A DNA stretch of 64,000 nucleotides, from assembly GCA_963836085.1 (NCBI GenBank), contig CAWIHT010000011.1, forward strand, positions 310,001 through 374,000. Direction: 5' to 3'. Position 1 is the stretch's first letter. The number at the start of each line of letters is the position of its first letter. Positions 42,214 through 51,148 of this stretch are shown here, in pieces. A program made the translations under genes and the position numbers. Origin of the DNA: JAHEEL01 sp963836085 (GTDB lineage: Bacteria; Actinomycetota; Acidimicrobiia; Spongiisociales; UBA5794). Below the pieces are notes generated by a model that saw only the letters and a list, made by a program, of their open reading frames with translations, ran no database searches and had not been told where the DNA came from.

Positions 42214-43766
42214 CCTCTTTCCTCACGAACAGCGAGACGATTTGGGCAGCGTTCCTGATCGTGCTTCTTCCGGTCTTGATCATTGGGGCCGGAGAAGTCC
42301 AAGAGCGCCTGCGCCAGCGGGGATCCCTGCTGGAGAAGCCGGTGGCGACGTTCCGGAACTGGGTCCTGCCACTCGAAGCGCTCTGGATTTTGGTCGTGCT
42401 CATCTTCGATGTTTCCGATTCGAACATCCTGTCCCGAGCGATCGCAACGGCGTTGCTAGTTGCAGCAGCGGCGGCGGTTCTGCAGGTCCTTCGCTTCTTC
42501 ACGGTGCAGGCTGCGGAGCGCGCAAAGATTCCCGGCACAAGGAGCGTTCCGCAGCTCTTCATGATGGTGCCGCGCCTCCTTGTGTTCCTGGTGGCCGGGT
42601 GGCTGCTCTTCTCGGTGATCTGGAACGTCGATTTGACCGGGTTGTTTGCCGCTCTCGGCGTCACGTCGCTTGTCATTTCGCTCGCCCTCCAGGACACGTT
42701 GAGCGGCCTCGCCTCGGGATTCCTGCTGCTCAGCGACAAGCCGTTCGCTCCAGGGGACTGGATCGAGGTCGACGACATCGAGGGTCAGGTTGTGGACACC
42801 AACTATCGGTCGTCACGGATCAGGGACCGCAATGGGGACCTCATCGTCATCCCGAACAGCGTTCTCGCCGGCGCCACGTTGGTGAATTTCGATCAACCCG
42901 GTGGCCTCCACCGCGTCGTGGTGGAACTCCAGGTCGCCTACGCGAACCCACCGTCGAACGCCATCGACATGCTCCTCGCGGCCGCTCGAGCCACCGACGG
43001 TGTCCTCGAAGAGCCGCCGCCGAAGGTGCTCATCGTCCAGATCGATGATCCGCTGATGGGCTACAAGGTGTTGATGTGGATCGATGACTATGCCATCGCA
43101 CCCCGGGTGAAGAGCGACTTCGGCGCGCTGGTCTGGTACCAGTCGCATCGGATGGACGTGCCGCTGCCGAGCCCGGCGTTCGACCTCTACCACCATGATC
43201 CGATCCAGGAGGCAGCGGACGCCACCCTCACTGTGGAGCAGTTGGGGCAGCGGATTCGCCGCGCATCGGTGTTCTCGGAGCTCAGCGATCGGGACGTCAC
43301 CGAACTCGCCGAGGCTGCGACGCCGGAGCGGTTCCGGCGCGGCGAGACGATCCTTCCGGCAGGTGTGGCTAGTCGCGAGATCTACGTGCTCTGGTCCGGC
43401 CGAGCACGCATCGAGGTCCCGGATGAAGCGGACACTCACATCGATATCTCGAACGGTGACGTATTTGGCGTCGTGAGCCGGGCGAGGAACAAGGGATTGC
43501 CACAAGAGGTCGTGGCCGTGAGCGACTGCGAGGTCGTGCGTATCGATGCCAACACTGCGGGTGCTGTGGCGAGCCGAAACCCCTCCCTTTCCGACCAGCT
43601 GAATCAACTGCTGGCCTCGCGAGACCGGAGGCTCAATCCGCTCGTCGACCGCTTCGTGATCGACGGTCCGAGTCTTGGCGCGGACGCGGCGGAGGTCGGT
43701 GCGCTTCCGGTCGGCGACGGCAGCGAGATCGGCGACACCGAGTCTGACGGGGAGGTGCCGTCATGA
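42210..43766 (+). CDS. MscS-type mechanosensitive channel with C-terminal cyclic-nucleotide-binding-like domain
   Basis: 518 residues. Five TM segments (about 8-29, 48-68, 76-98, 118-140, 146-168) precede the MscS pore and beta domain: LGVTSLVISLALQDTLSGLASG, DWIEVDDIEGQVVD and NGDLIVIPNSVLA. Residues 348-475 form a CAP-like cyclic-nucleotide-binding domain. Its phosphate-binding cassette is altered: FGV replaces FGE and no Arg stands before the Ala/Val strand (LPQEVVAV). The layout is that of bacterial cyclic-nucleotide-gated MscS relatives (bCNG). It lies between, and overlaps by ATGA, two cyclase-like receptor genes, which points to a ligand-controlled ion or osmolyte gate in the membrane. 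The altered cassette suggests another ligand or direct protein contact. Confidence 0.88.
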   Translation: MTSFLTNSETIWAAFLIVLLPVLIIGAGEVQERLRQRGSLLEKPVATFRNWVLPLEALWILVVLIFDVSDSNILSRAIATALLVAAAAAVLQVLRFFTVQAAERAKIPGTRSVPQLFMMVPRLLVFLVAGWLLFSVIWNVDLTGLFAALGVTSLVISLALQDTLSGLASGFLLLSDKPFAPGDWIEVDDIEGQVVDTNYRSSRIRDRNGDLIVIPNSVLAGATLVNFDQPGGLHRVVVELQVAYANPPSNAIDMLLAAARATDGVLEEPPPKVLIVQIDDPLMGYKVLMWIDDYAIAPRVKSDFGALVWYQSHRMDVPLPSPAFDLYHHDPIQEAADATLTVEQLGQRIRRASVFSELSDRDVTELAEAATPERFRRGETILPAGVASREIYVLWSGRARIEVPDEADTHIDISNGDVFGVVSRARNKGLPQEVVAVSDCEVVRIDANTAGAVASRNPSLSDQLNQLLASRDRRLNPLVDRFVIDGPSLGADAAEVGALPVGDGSEIGDTESDGEVPS

Positions 43767-45919
43767 CGACATCCGCACCCATGGCTCAGGAGACCCCCCC
43801 AGAGGAGAAGCAGCGGCGCGGTCGGCGGGCCCGCACCGACGTGGCCATCGTGATGGCGGTCGTCTCGATCGTCTCGGTATTGATCGTTGGTGTCTTCAAT
43901 CTGGTGACGGCGCGCGACTTCCTCAACACCACTGTTGAGCAGCAACTCATCAGCGTGGGGGAGTCGCGAGTGGATCGAATCGAGCGGGGCATCGAATCGA
44001 TCGGTGACATCGTCGTGTCGATGGCCTACGGCACGGGCGTCGCCCAGGCGCTCAAGGACCTCGATACCGGCTATCAACTGATCGACGAGTCGCTGTCGGA
44101 TGCTCAGCTCGAAGAGCTGCGCGTGGCGTACGTGGCCGGTCTGGCGGACATTGTCCCTCCAGGGTATGAGGCGCCGTCGATTGAGGAGGTCTTCCCCGAA
44201 TCGGTGGCCGCTCAGTACCTGCAGTACTACTACCTCGCTGCGAACCCGTTCCCGCGTGGGGAGCGTTCCAGCCTCGATGATGCCGGTGATGGGTCTCAGT
44301 ACAGCGAAGCCCACGCCGTACACCACCCGGTCTTGCGGTCTATGGCTTCCGCATTGCGGCTCGGCGACATGCTGCTGATCGATGCCGATACGTCGACGGT
44401 TGTGTACTCGGTCGACAAGCGGGCAGACCTCGGTACGAGCCTCGTGGCTGGTCCGTACCGGGACAGCGCACTCGCCGAAGCGGTGATCGATCGGTTGCAG
44501 CTGGCTGCCGCCGATGAGGCGGTTCTCGTGGACTTCGAGGCGTACGCGCCCGCGGCATTCGCTCCAACCTCGTTCATGGCGGCGGCAATCAGAGACGATG
44601 GTCGCGTCACCGGAGCAATCGCTGTCGAGATCCCCAATCAACTCCTGGTCGATCTCACCACGGCAGGGGAGGATTGGGTCGGGACGGGTTTGGGTGAGAC
44701 GGGCGAGGTCTACATCGTCGGAGAAGACGGCCTCATGCGGACCGACTCGCGCCTCTGGCTCGAGGATCCGGACCGCTATCTCGAACTGGTCGGCGAAGCC
44801 GGCTACGACGCCGAGATCGCGCGCGCGGTGGAGGCATTCAACACCACCGTGCTCATCCAGCCGGTCAACACCGAAGCGGCGGCTGCTGCGCTCGCGGGAG
44901 ACGGCTTTGTCGGTACCACCGCCAACTACCTCGACCAGGGGACGTTGACGGTGGCGGGAGCTCTCGATATCAAGGGCCTGCAGTGGGTAGGCGTCTCCGA
45001 GGTCTCGACGTCCGAAGCGCATGCTCCGCTCCGTCGACACATCATCACGCTCCTTGTCCTGCTCGTGATCCTGGTCCCGATCGTGATCACCGTCGCCGTG
45101 GTCCTCGCACGGAGGATTCTTCGTCCGATTGGTCCGATTGTGACCGGCGCCGACGAGGTGCGTCAGGGCGACCTCGACGTGGTGCTGGACGTTCACACCA
45201 AGGACGAGTTCGGCGACCTCTCCACCAAGTTCAACGGCGTCGTCGCCACGTTGAGGCGGCAGGCCACTGACCTGGAACATGCCGAGGTCGAGACAGCCGA
45301 AACGCTGGAGGCGGTCATGCCGCCACGGTTGGTCCAACAGTTCCAGACCGGCGACCGGGACATCTCCGAGGCGCTGAGCAACGCGACGCTCGTCGTGATC
45401 TCGGTCGAGGAGCCGGAGGTCGTTCAGACCGCCGAGCGGGAAGCCATAGCGGAGCACACGGTGGCGGTGTCTTCCGGAATCGCGAAGCTCGCAAGGCGAT
45501 ACGGATTGGAGCAGGTGGCTGCCTCCGCGACGCAGTACATCGCGGTTGCGGGCCTCAACGTCGAGGAGGACGAGGCCGACAAGGCGGTTGCGTTTGCGGT
45601 CGACGTGCGGGAGTGGCTCAGCGAGGCCGGCTCGAATGTGGGCGTGGTGATCGCAACGAGCATTGGTCTCGCATCCGGCGATGTCGTCACCGGCGTCGTC
45701 GGTACCGAGCGAGTGGCCTTCAATGTGTGGGGTAACCCGAGACGGCGGGCAGAGACACTGGCGACCGTCGCCGGTGCGAGTGAGATCCTGGTCGATCCTG
45801 CGGTTGCCTCCCACATCGGTGAAGGGTGGGCGGTTGATCCCGCCCTCGGCCTGGTTGGCCTGGACGGCGCGCCGCTCGAGGGTTGGCGGGTGGTCGGGTA
45901 CCGACGCGACATCGGCTGA
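43763..45919 (+). CDS. Membrane receptor with extracellular sensor, HAMP and degenerate class III cyclase domain (2)
   Basis: 718 residues, paralogue of the receptor two genes upstream. TM1 about 25-47, Cache-like sensor 50-420, TM2 about 425-453, HAMP, then a cyclase-like domain (about 535-700). Here decay goes further. The first metal Asp position reads VVISVEEPE, the second metal position (usually GD) reads ASATQY, and the DTVN..AR motif is NPRRRAETL. No catalysis is expected; a regulatory or heterodimer role with receptor 1 is likely. It overlaps the MscS gene by ATGA and ends the three-gene unit before a hairpin. Confidence 0.85.
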   Translation: MTTSAPMAQETPPEEKQRRGRRARTDVAIVMAVVSIVSVLIVGVFNLVTARDFLNTTVEQQLISVGESRVDRIERGIESIGDIVVSMAYGTGVAQALKDLDTGYQLIDESLSDAQLEELRVAYVAGLADIVPPGYEAPSIEEVFPESVAAQYLQYYYLAANPFPRGERSSLDDAGDGSQYSEAHAVHHPVLRSMASALRLGDMLLIDADTSTVVYSVDKRADLGTSLVAGPYRDSALAEAVIDRLQLAAADEAVLVDFEAYAPAAFAPTSFMAAAIRDDGRVTGAIAVEIPNQLLVDLTTAGEDWVGTGLGETGEVYIVGEDGLMRTDSRLWLEDPDRYLELVGEAGYDAEIARAVEAFNTTVLIQPVNTEAAAAALAGDGFVGTTANYLDQGTLTVAGALDIKGLQWVGVSEVSTSEAHAPLRRHIITLLVLLVILVPIVITVAVVLARRILRPIGPIVTGADEVRQGDLDVVLDVHTKDEFGDLSTKFNGVVATLRRQATDLEHAEVETAETLEAVMPPRLVQQFQTGDRDISEALSNATLVVISVEEPEVVQTAEREAIAEHTVAVSSGIAKLARRYGLEQVAASATQYIAVAGLNVEEDEADKAVAFAVDVREWLSEAGSNVGVVIATSIGLASGDVVTGVVGTERVAFNVWGNPRRRAETLATVAGASEILVDPAVASHIGEGWAVDPALGLVGLDGAPLEGWRVVGYRRDIG

Positions 45920-45968
45920 GCAGACATCGCTCGGAGACGGGCGGTTCGTGTGCGGCGAGCAGACGAAC

Positions 45969-46003
45969 GAGCGCCCCAAGAGACGTACTCCCCTGGGGCG
46001 CTC
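45969..46003. terminator. Hairpin between the receptor operon and tRNA-Leu
   Basis: Perfect 10-bp stem: GAGCGCCCCA (45969-45978) pairs with TGGGGCGCTC (45994-46003). It lies 49 nt after the receptor stop codon and 5 nt beyond the 3' end of the opposite-strand tRNA-Leu, so it can end both transcripts. Confidence 0.65.
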
Positions 46004-46008
46004 TGATG

Positions 46009-46092
46009 TGCGGGCGGAGGGACTCGAACCCCCACGGGCTTTCGCCCACCAGGACCTAAACCTGGCGCGTCTCCCAGTTCCGCCACGCCCGC
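46009..46092 (-). tRNA. tRNA-Leu (anticodon TAG)
   Basis: 84 nt with a class II variable arm. Acceptor GCGGGCG pairs with CGCCCGC, discriminator A, anticodon loop containing TTTAGGT (TAG), T-loop GGTTCGAGTCC. CCA is not encoded. Confidence 0.95.
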
Positions 46093-46314
46093 GTCGCGTG
46101 CAAGGTAACGGCATCTCGGTAGCAACGAACCGAGCCGCTGGCGCAGTACCGGCCGCGGCGTCCGCCGCTGTCCGCCGCACGGATCCTCGCGTGCGTCGAA
46201 GCGGAATCGCCGGGTGCCGCCAACGGCCCCGGTTTCGCCTGCGAAGACGATGGTGCTCTGCGAGAATGCCTCCGACGCGCACGCCATCGTGCTCAGAGAG
46301 ATTGAGGCGACTCC

Positions 46315-49155
46315 ATGACCATGACCGATCGGATAGCACCAAGCACGCTGTGGTACGCGCTGTCGCCGCCCGCCGTCGTCGAGAAACTCGGCACCGATGC
46401 CGACCACGGCCTCTCGCCGGACGACGTGCAGCGACGCATCGGCGAGTACGGGGCGAATGTGATCGCCACCGAGCCACCGCCGACGCTGTGGGACATGGCC
46501 AAGGGTCAGTTGTCGAATCCGATGAACATCATGCTGCTGATCGTCAGCATCGCGAGCTTCGTGATCGGCCAGATCGCGACCGGGGCGGTCGTCCTCGCGC
46601 TGGTGCTGCTGAACGTGATCATGGGGACCAACCAGGAACGCAAAGCGATGGCCAGCGTCGAAGCCCTCGCGGAGCTTCAGGTGCCGACCGCGCGGGTGCG
46701 ACGGTCTGATCGCGTGGAGGAGGTCGATGCGAGCGGTCTCGTCCCCGGTGACATCCTGCTCCTCGAAGCCGGAGACGTCGTCCCGGCGGATGCTCGGATC
46801 CTGAATTCGGCGTCGCTGGAGGTCCAGGAGGCGTCGCTCACGGGTGAGAGCGCACCGATCGCCAAGGACGCCGTCACGTTGCCCGATGCCGAGATTCCGC
46901 TGGGGGATCGGACGAACCTCGTGTTCCAGAACACGCTGGTCACCCGGGGATCCGCGACGGTTGTCGTCGTTGCAACGGGGGCCTCCACGCAGATGGGGCA
47001 CATCGCCGACATGGTGACGGCGACGAAGCGAGTGAAGTCACCGCTCCAGATCGAACTCGACGGGTTGACGAAGATCTTCGGGTTCCTGGCCTGGGGAGCT
47101 GTTGCGATCATCGCGGTCGCCGGCATCGCCCGCGGCCAGGACACCGAGACGCTGGTCCTGCTGTGCATCACGACGGCGATCTCGGCGATTCCGACCGGAC
47201 TCCCGACGTTCGTGCAGCTCATGCTGTCGTCGGGAGCTCAGCGACTTGCCGAGCACAAGGCGGTGGTCAAGTCGCTCACTGATGTCGAGACGCTCGGCGG
47301 CACGACGGTGATCAACAGCGACAAGACCGGAACGTTGACGATGAACGCCATGACCGCTACCACGATGCTCACCGACGGGCAGTGGTACGCGATCGAAGGC
47401 AGCGGCTACGCGAAGACCGGAGCGATCCTCGGACCGGCCGGCCGGGCGACCCCGGACTTCACGCGGCTCGGCCTCGGGCTGACGCTGTGCAGCGATGCAA
47501 CCGTCGCCGACGACGAGTCGATCATCGGCGATCCGACGGAGGCCGCACTCGTCGTCCTCGCAGCGAAGGCGGGAGTGGACGCAGCGGTCACTCGTCGGAG
47601 TCTGCCGCGCCGGGCCGAGGTGCCGTTCGACTCCGAGTACAAGTTCATGGCCACATTCCACGACATCCCGGCGGGGGCGACGGGCGCGCTCGCCGCGTTC
47701 CCTCATTTCATGTGCGTCAAGGGTGCCCCCGACGTTGTGATCGACCGGTGCTCCGGCGCGGTGTGGGACGGCGAGAGCGCCGCGATGGCGGACACTCGAG
47801 CCGATCTCCTGGCAGCCAATCAGGAACTCTCTGAGAAGGGCCTGCGGGTTCTCGCCTTCGCGGCTCGGGGCCTCTCGGAGGAAGAGTTCGCGGCTGCCCT
47901 GGACGATCCGATGGCAGCGGTGACCGATCTCGACCTCGTCTCGCTGGTCGGAATCATCGATCCGCTGCGCCTCGAGGCACGCGACGCGGTCCAGCAGGCG
48001 CTCGCCGCCGGGATCGATGTGCGCATGATCACCGGAGACCACACCGTCACCGCCCGGGCCATCGCCGATCAGCTCGGACTCGGCCCCGGTGTGATCACCG
48101 GCGCCGACCTCGGAACCCTCGACGATGCCACCGTGATCAAAGAACTGCCCGAACTCCACGTCTTCGGACGCGTCGCCCCTGAAGACAAGGTGCGCCTCGC
48201 GAGGCTGATGCAGGAGTCCGGAGAGGTCGTGGCCATGACCGGCGACGCCGTCAACGACGCCGCCGCTCTCAAACAGGCGGACATCGGGGTCGCAATGGGG
48301 AGCGGCTCGGAGGTCACCAAGCAGGCGGGCAAGCTGATTCTCACGGACGACAACTTTGCCACGCTGGTGCGGGCTGTCGACCTGGGTCGTGACATCTACC
48401 GGCGCATCTCGTCGTACGTGAAGCTGCAGCTCACGGTCCTGTCCTCGGTACTCCAGCTGATGCTGCTGGCCACGATCTTCAACATCAACGCGGGCGTCGC
48501 CCTGTTCCCGATGCAGTTGCTGTTCGCCAAGTTCTTCGTGATCGCCACGGTGGTCGTCGGGTTCATCGCCGACGTACCCGACCCGAGCGTCATGCAACGA
48601 CCCCCGCGCACGCCCGGCACGAAGATTGCGAGCAGGGCTCAGACGGTGCGTTGGATAGTCGGGGGTTTTCTCATCGCCGGTCCGGCCCTCCTCCTCCTCG
48701 AGTTCGGCCCCGACGATCCGAGCACGACCGTCGGTTCCGTGGCAATGACGATGGCGTTCGCCGTTGTGGCGCTCGCCGGGGTGAACAACGGCTTGGTGAT
48801 GCGTCGCGAACGCGAACCGTGGTGGTCGGCACCGCTCTTCCCCTACATGGGCTGGGTGATGCTCGGCTGGTTCCTGACCGTTGTAGCCGTGGAGATGGCG
48901 GTCTTCCAGCGCCTCTTGACAACCGTCTCGCTCAGCGGCGGCCAGTGGGTCGTCGTCATCGCTCTCTCGCTCATCAGCCCGCTGTTCGTGGCGATCGACA
49001 AGGCGCTCCAATTGCGGCAGGCGAGGTGCATAGCGGCGGCGGTGTTCGGCGAATCAGCGTCGAACTCGGAGGGAGCCCGCGATATGACGAAACCCCCGAC
49101 AAGCGGGGGCTTCGAGTGGGTCGCCCGGGACTTGAACCCGGAACCTTGGGCTTAA
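46315..49155 (+). CDS. P-type cation-transporting ATPase
   Basis: 946 residues. Phosphorylation motif SDKTGTLT, the actuator loop LTGESAP, MITGDHTVTARAIA and the hinge MTGDAVNDAAAL are intact; an N-terminal cation-ATPase domain (LSPDDVQRRIGEYGANVI) and about ten TM helices are present. The TM4 metal motif reads IPTGLPT instead of the PEGL of Ca2+-ATPases, so calcium transport is unlikely and the ion is unknown. The C-terminal 45 residues or so, after the last TM and LQLRQARC, look non-native: the frame reads through a terminator hairpin and 39 nt into the antisense of tRNA-Lys before its stop. Confidence 0.85.
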   Translation: MTMTDRIAPSTLWYALSPPAVVEKLGTDADHGLSPDDVQRRIGEYGANVIATEPPPTLWDMAKGQLSNPMNIMLLIVSIASFVIGQIATGAVVLALVLLNVIMGTNQERKAMASVEALAELQVPTARVRRSDRVEEVDASGLVPGDILLLEAGDVVPADARILNSASLEVQEASLTGESAPIAKDAVTLPDAEIPLGDRTNLVFQNTLVTRGSATVVVVATGASTQMGHIADMVTATKRVKSPLQIELDGLTKIFGFLAWGAVAIIAVAGIARGQDTETLVLLCITTAISAIPTGLPTFVQLMLSSGAQRLAEHKAVVKSLTDVETLGGTTVINSDKTGTLTMNAMTATTMLTDGQWYAIEGSGYAKTGAILGPAGRATPDFTRLGLGLTLCSDATVADDESIIGDPTEAALVVLAAKAGVDAAVTRRSLPRRAEVPFDSEYKFMATFHDIPAGATGALAAFPHFMCVKGAPDVVIDRCSGAVWDGESAAMADTRADLLAANQELSEKGLRVLAFAARGLSEEEFAAALDDPMAAVTDLDLVSLVGIIDPLRLEARDAVQQALAAGIDVRMITGDHTVTARAIADQLGLGPGVITGADLGTLDDATVIKELPELHVFGRVAPEDKVRLARLMQESGEVVAMTGDAVNDAAALKQADIGVAMGSGSEVTKQAGKLILTDDNFATLVRAVDLGRDIYRRISSYVKLQLTVLSSVLQLMLLATIFNINAGVALFPMQLLFAKFFVIATVVVGFIADVPDPSVMQRPPRTPGTKIASRAQTVRWIVGGFLIAGPALLLLEFGPDDPSTTVGSVAMTMAFAVVALAGVNNGLVMRREREPWWSAPLFPYMGWVMLGWFLTVVAVEMAVFQRLLTTVSLSGGQWVVVIALSLISPLFVAIDKALQLRQARCIAAAVFGESASNSEGARDMTKPPTSGGFEWVARDLNPEPWA
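49093..49109 (-). terminator. Terminator of tRNA-Lys
   Basis: On the minus strand CCCCCG and CGGGGG form a 6-bp stem with a 5-nt loop, followed by TTT, 7 nt beyond the tRNA-Lys 3' end. The sequence is at the same time coding sequence of the convergent P-type ATPase. Confidence 0.65.
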
Positions 49156-49189
49156 GAGGCCCCTGCTCTGCCAATTGAGCTAGCGACCC
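49117..49189 (-). tRNA. tRNA-Lys (anticodon CTT)
   Basis: 73 nt. Acceptor GGGTCGC pairs with GCGACCC, discriminator A; D-loop region AGCTCAATTGGCAGAGC, anticodon loop CTCTTAA (CTT), T-loop GGTTCAAGTCC. One G-A mismatch is seen at the outer end of the anticodon stem. CCA is not encoded. Confidence 0.94.
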
Positions 49190-49322
49190 GCCGGGGAGAA
49201 TATCAGGCTGGTGCTGGTAGCGGATTCTGAGTGGACCGAAGCGAGGCCTCGTTGGACCGGCGTCGCGAAGCGAGTTGCGAGTCCTGCACTGATGGACCGG
49301 AAGAGGGGTAGCCTTCCCTGGA

Positions 49323-49396
49323 CGGGCTGTAGCGCAGCTTGGCAGCGCGCTTGCTTTGGGAGCAAGAGGCCGCCGGTTCGAATCCGGCCAGCCCGA
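49323..49396 (+). tRNA. tRNA-Pro (anticodon TGG)
   Basis: 74 nt. Acceptor CGGGCTG pairs with CAGCCCG, discriminator A; anticodon loop TTTGGGA (TGG), T-loop GGTTCGAATCC. CCA is not encoded. Confidence 0.95.
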
Positions 49397-49431
49397 CTGA
49401 AGACGAACGCCGGTTATTCTCCCGGTTGCTC

Positions 49432-49505
<74 letters not shown>

Positions 49506-49530
49506 CGAATCCCGACACCATCGGGATTCG
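49506..49530 (+). terminator. Hairpin after tRNA-Gly
   Basis: Perfect 10-bp stem CGAATCCCGA / TCGGGATTCG with a 5-nt loop, directly after the encoded CCA of tRNA-Gly and 8 nt before tRNA-Arg. It may separate the two transcripts or guide 3' processing; no U-run follows. Confidence 0.5.
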
Positions 49531-49538
49531 CGTGTCCT

Positions 49539-49615
49539 GCCCCCGTAGCTCAACTGGATAGAGCAGCGGACTTCTAATCCGCAGGTTGCACGTTCGAGTC
49601 GTGCCGGGGGTGCCA
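49539..49615 (+). tRNA. tRNA-Arg (anticodon TCT)
   Basis: Acceptor GCCCCCG pairs with CGGGGGT (one terminal G-U), discriminator G, anticodon loop CTTCTAA (TCT), T-loop CGTTCGAGTCG. CCA is encoded (49613-49615). Confidence 0.93.
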
Positions 49616-49756
49616 GGCGGCGCAGAGAGCGGGGCTACCTGTGGTCACTGCGGCGCGTTCCGATTGCCAGTGCCGGCAATCGGCACAGTCGCCTCAACAT
49701 TCGGGACCGACCTGCCGATGATGAATCTGTCGGTTCTATAACAGGGGAGTTCGCGC

Positions 49757-50815
49757 GTGAAGAAGACCGCCACTATCGCCATCCTCGCTCTTGCGCTCAT
49801 CGCTTCCGGGTGCGCAGCAAGCGAGTCCGTTGAGGGCCAGATCGCAGACTCGAAGCCTGCTGCGACGACCAGCACCGCGGCGCCAGCGGAGCCGGCGGAG
49901 CCGGCTGCGACCTCGACGAGCACAACAACCGAAGCGCCAGTGACCGAGAGCACCACCACGACCGCCGTGGACACCGGGGAACTCAGCGAGGTCGACGCCC
50001 TGTTCGCATCGATCAAGACCGATGATGAGATCACCTCTGGACGAGTTGAAGGGACGATCTCGATCACCGGTCTTGACGAGCATGAGGGTGGTCCCTCCGA
50101 AGTCAGCATGACCTTTTCGACGGCGTTCGATATGGCCACCGGCAACAGTTCTTTCCTGATGGACACGTCGTCCGTGGTCGAGGGAGCAGCGACCGAACCT
50201 GGCGATCCATTTGCCGAGCTTGGCGCCGCCATGTTGGGTGAGGTGGAATTCCGCCAGGTTGGGGACCGGGGCTACATGCGTGCCGGCTTCTTCAGTCTGA
50301 TGCTTGGCAGTGAGACGGAGTGGCTCTCGATGCCTGCGGACGACGGCGCCGAGTTCGCCACTGGATTTGAGGCGGCACCGACCGACCCCCACGAAGTGCT
50401 CGGGACCTACGAGGGCGCGGCCGCCGACGTCGAGAACCTCGGAGAAGAGTCGGTCAACGGCACAACGGCGACCCACTATCGCATCAGCGTCGACGCCACC
50501 GGCCTCATGGAGGAGTTGTCGGCTGAAGAGCGAGCAGAAGCCGAGGCGTCGGGCGTGCTCGCCATCGGCGTCCTCCCGATCGATCTGTGGATTACTGACG
50601 GGGGCTACCTCGTCCGCATGATCCTCGAGATCGATGGGACGGAGGCTGAGTCGGTCGAGGGCGAATTCGAGACGATGAAGCTCGCCTTCGACATGTACGA
50701 CATCAATCGCCCGGTTTCGATCAAAGCACCGCCGGCCGATCAGGTCACCGCGGTCGAGGACCTCGAGATGGGCGGATTCGACTTCGGCCTGACCACGGAC
50801 GACCTCAGCACGTAG
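49757..50815 (+). CDS. Secreted lipoprotein (LppX/LprG-like pattern)
   Basis: 352 residues from GTG 49757 after AGGGGAG. The signal peptide ends in the lipobox LIASGC (Cys19). A Ser/Thr/Ala/Pro/Glu-rich linker (about 30-75) is followed by a domain of about 260 residues. The domain has the half-barrel pattern of actinobacterial LppX/LprAFG or DUF-type lipid carriers (VEGTISITG, MTFSTAFDMATGNSSF, WLSMPADD). Those proteins bind hydrophobic molecules in the cell envelope. The family match is by pattern only. It stands alone between tRNA genes. Confidence 0.7.
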   Translation: MKKTATIAILALALIASGCAASESVEGQIADSKPAATTSTAAPAEPAEPAATSTSTTTEAPVTESTTTTAVDTGELSEVDALFASIKTDDEITSGRVEGTISITGLDEHEGGPSEVSMTFSTAFDMATGNSSFLMDTSSVVEGAATEPGDPFAELGAAMLGEVEFRQVGDRGYMRAGFFSLMLGSETEWLSMPADDGAEFATGFEAAPTDPHEVLGTYEGAAADVENLGEESVNGTTATHYRISVDATGLMEELSAEERAEAEASGVLAIGVLPIDLWITDGGYLVRMILEIDGTEAESVEGEFETMKLAFDMYDINRPVSIKAPPADQVTAVEDLEMGGFDFGLTTDDLST

Positions 50816-51037
50816 GCGGTTGTCAAGCGGCCGATCTGCCTGCGCGAGCGGGCCCGGCGCCGTGCTGTTCGGAGCATCCGCCCCTCATGCGGCCCGAAGG
50901 GTCGTTCTGTGGGCTGTCGGCGCCACTACAGCGCCATATGCGATGCGGATAACCCTGGGTTTGGTTCGTTGGTTGCCGCGCGTCACTACGATGAGGGCTC
51001 GCATGCGATGGGCAACACAGGGCTCGTCGTACGCACG

Positions 51038-51115
51038 GTGGCCGTAGCTCAGCTTGGTTAGAGCGCCTGGTTGTGGTCCAGGAGGTCGCGGGTTCGAATC
51101 CCGTCGGCCACCCCA
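51038..51115 (+). tRNA. tRNA-His (anticodon GTG)
   Basis: Acceptor GTGGCCG pairs with CGGCCAC; G at 51037 can serve as the G-1 typical of tRNA-His opposite discriminator C. Anticodon loop TTGTGGT (GTG), T-loop GGTTCGAATCC. CCA is encoded (51113-51115). Confidence 0.95.
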
Positions 51116-51148
51116 ATCGTCCGTCCCCCCGATACCCATGGAGAGAAC

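Noticed and set aside
40027..45919. Active adenylate cyclases feeding a cAMP-gated channel
   Set aside because: Key catalytic residues are missing in both cyclase domains and the binding cassette of the channel is altered, so plain cAMP production and gating is not claimed.
43604..46477. Very long open frame (957 codons) on the minus strand opposite the receptor genes
   Set aside because: It is antisense to well-supported receptor and tRNA genes, is Arg/His-rich and has no domain pattern; such shadows are common in high-GC DNA. The same applies to minus- or plus-strand shadows at 2899-4422, 13217-14731, 17366-18442 and 27495-29291.
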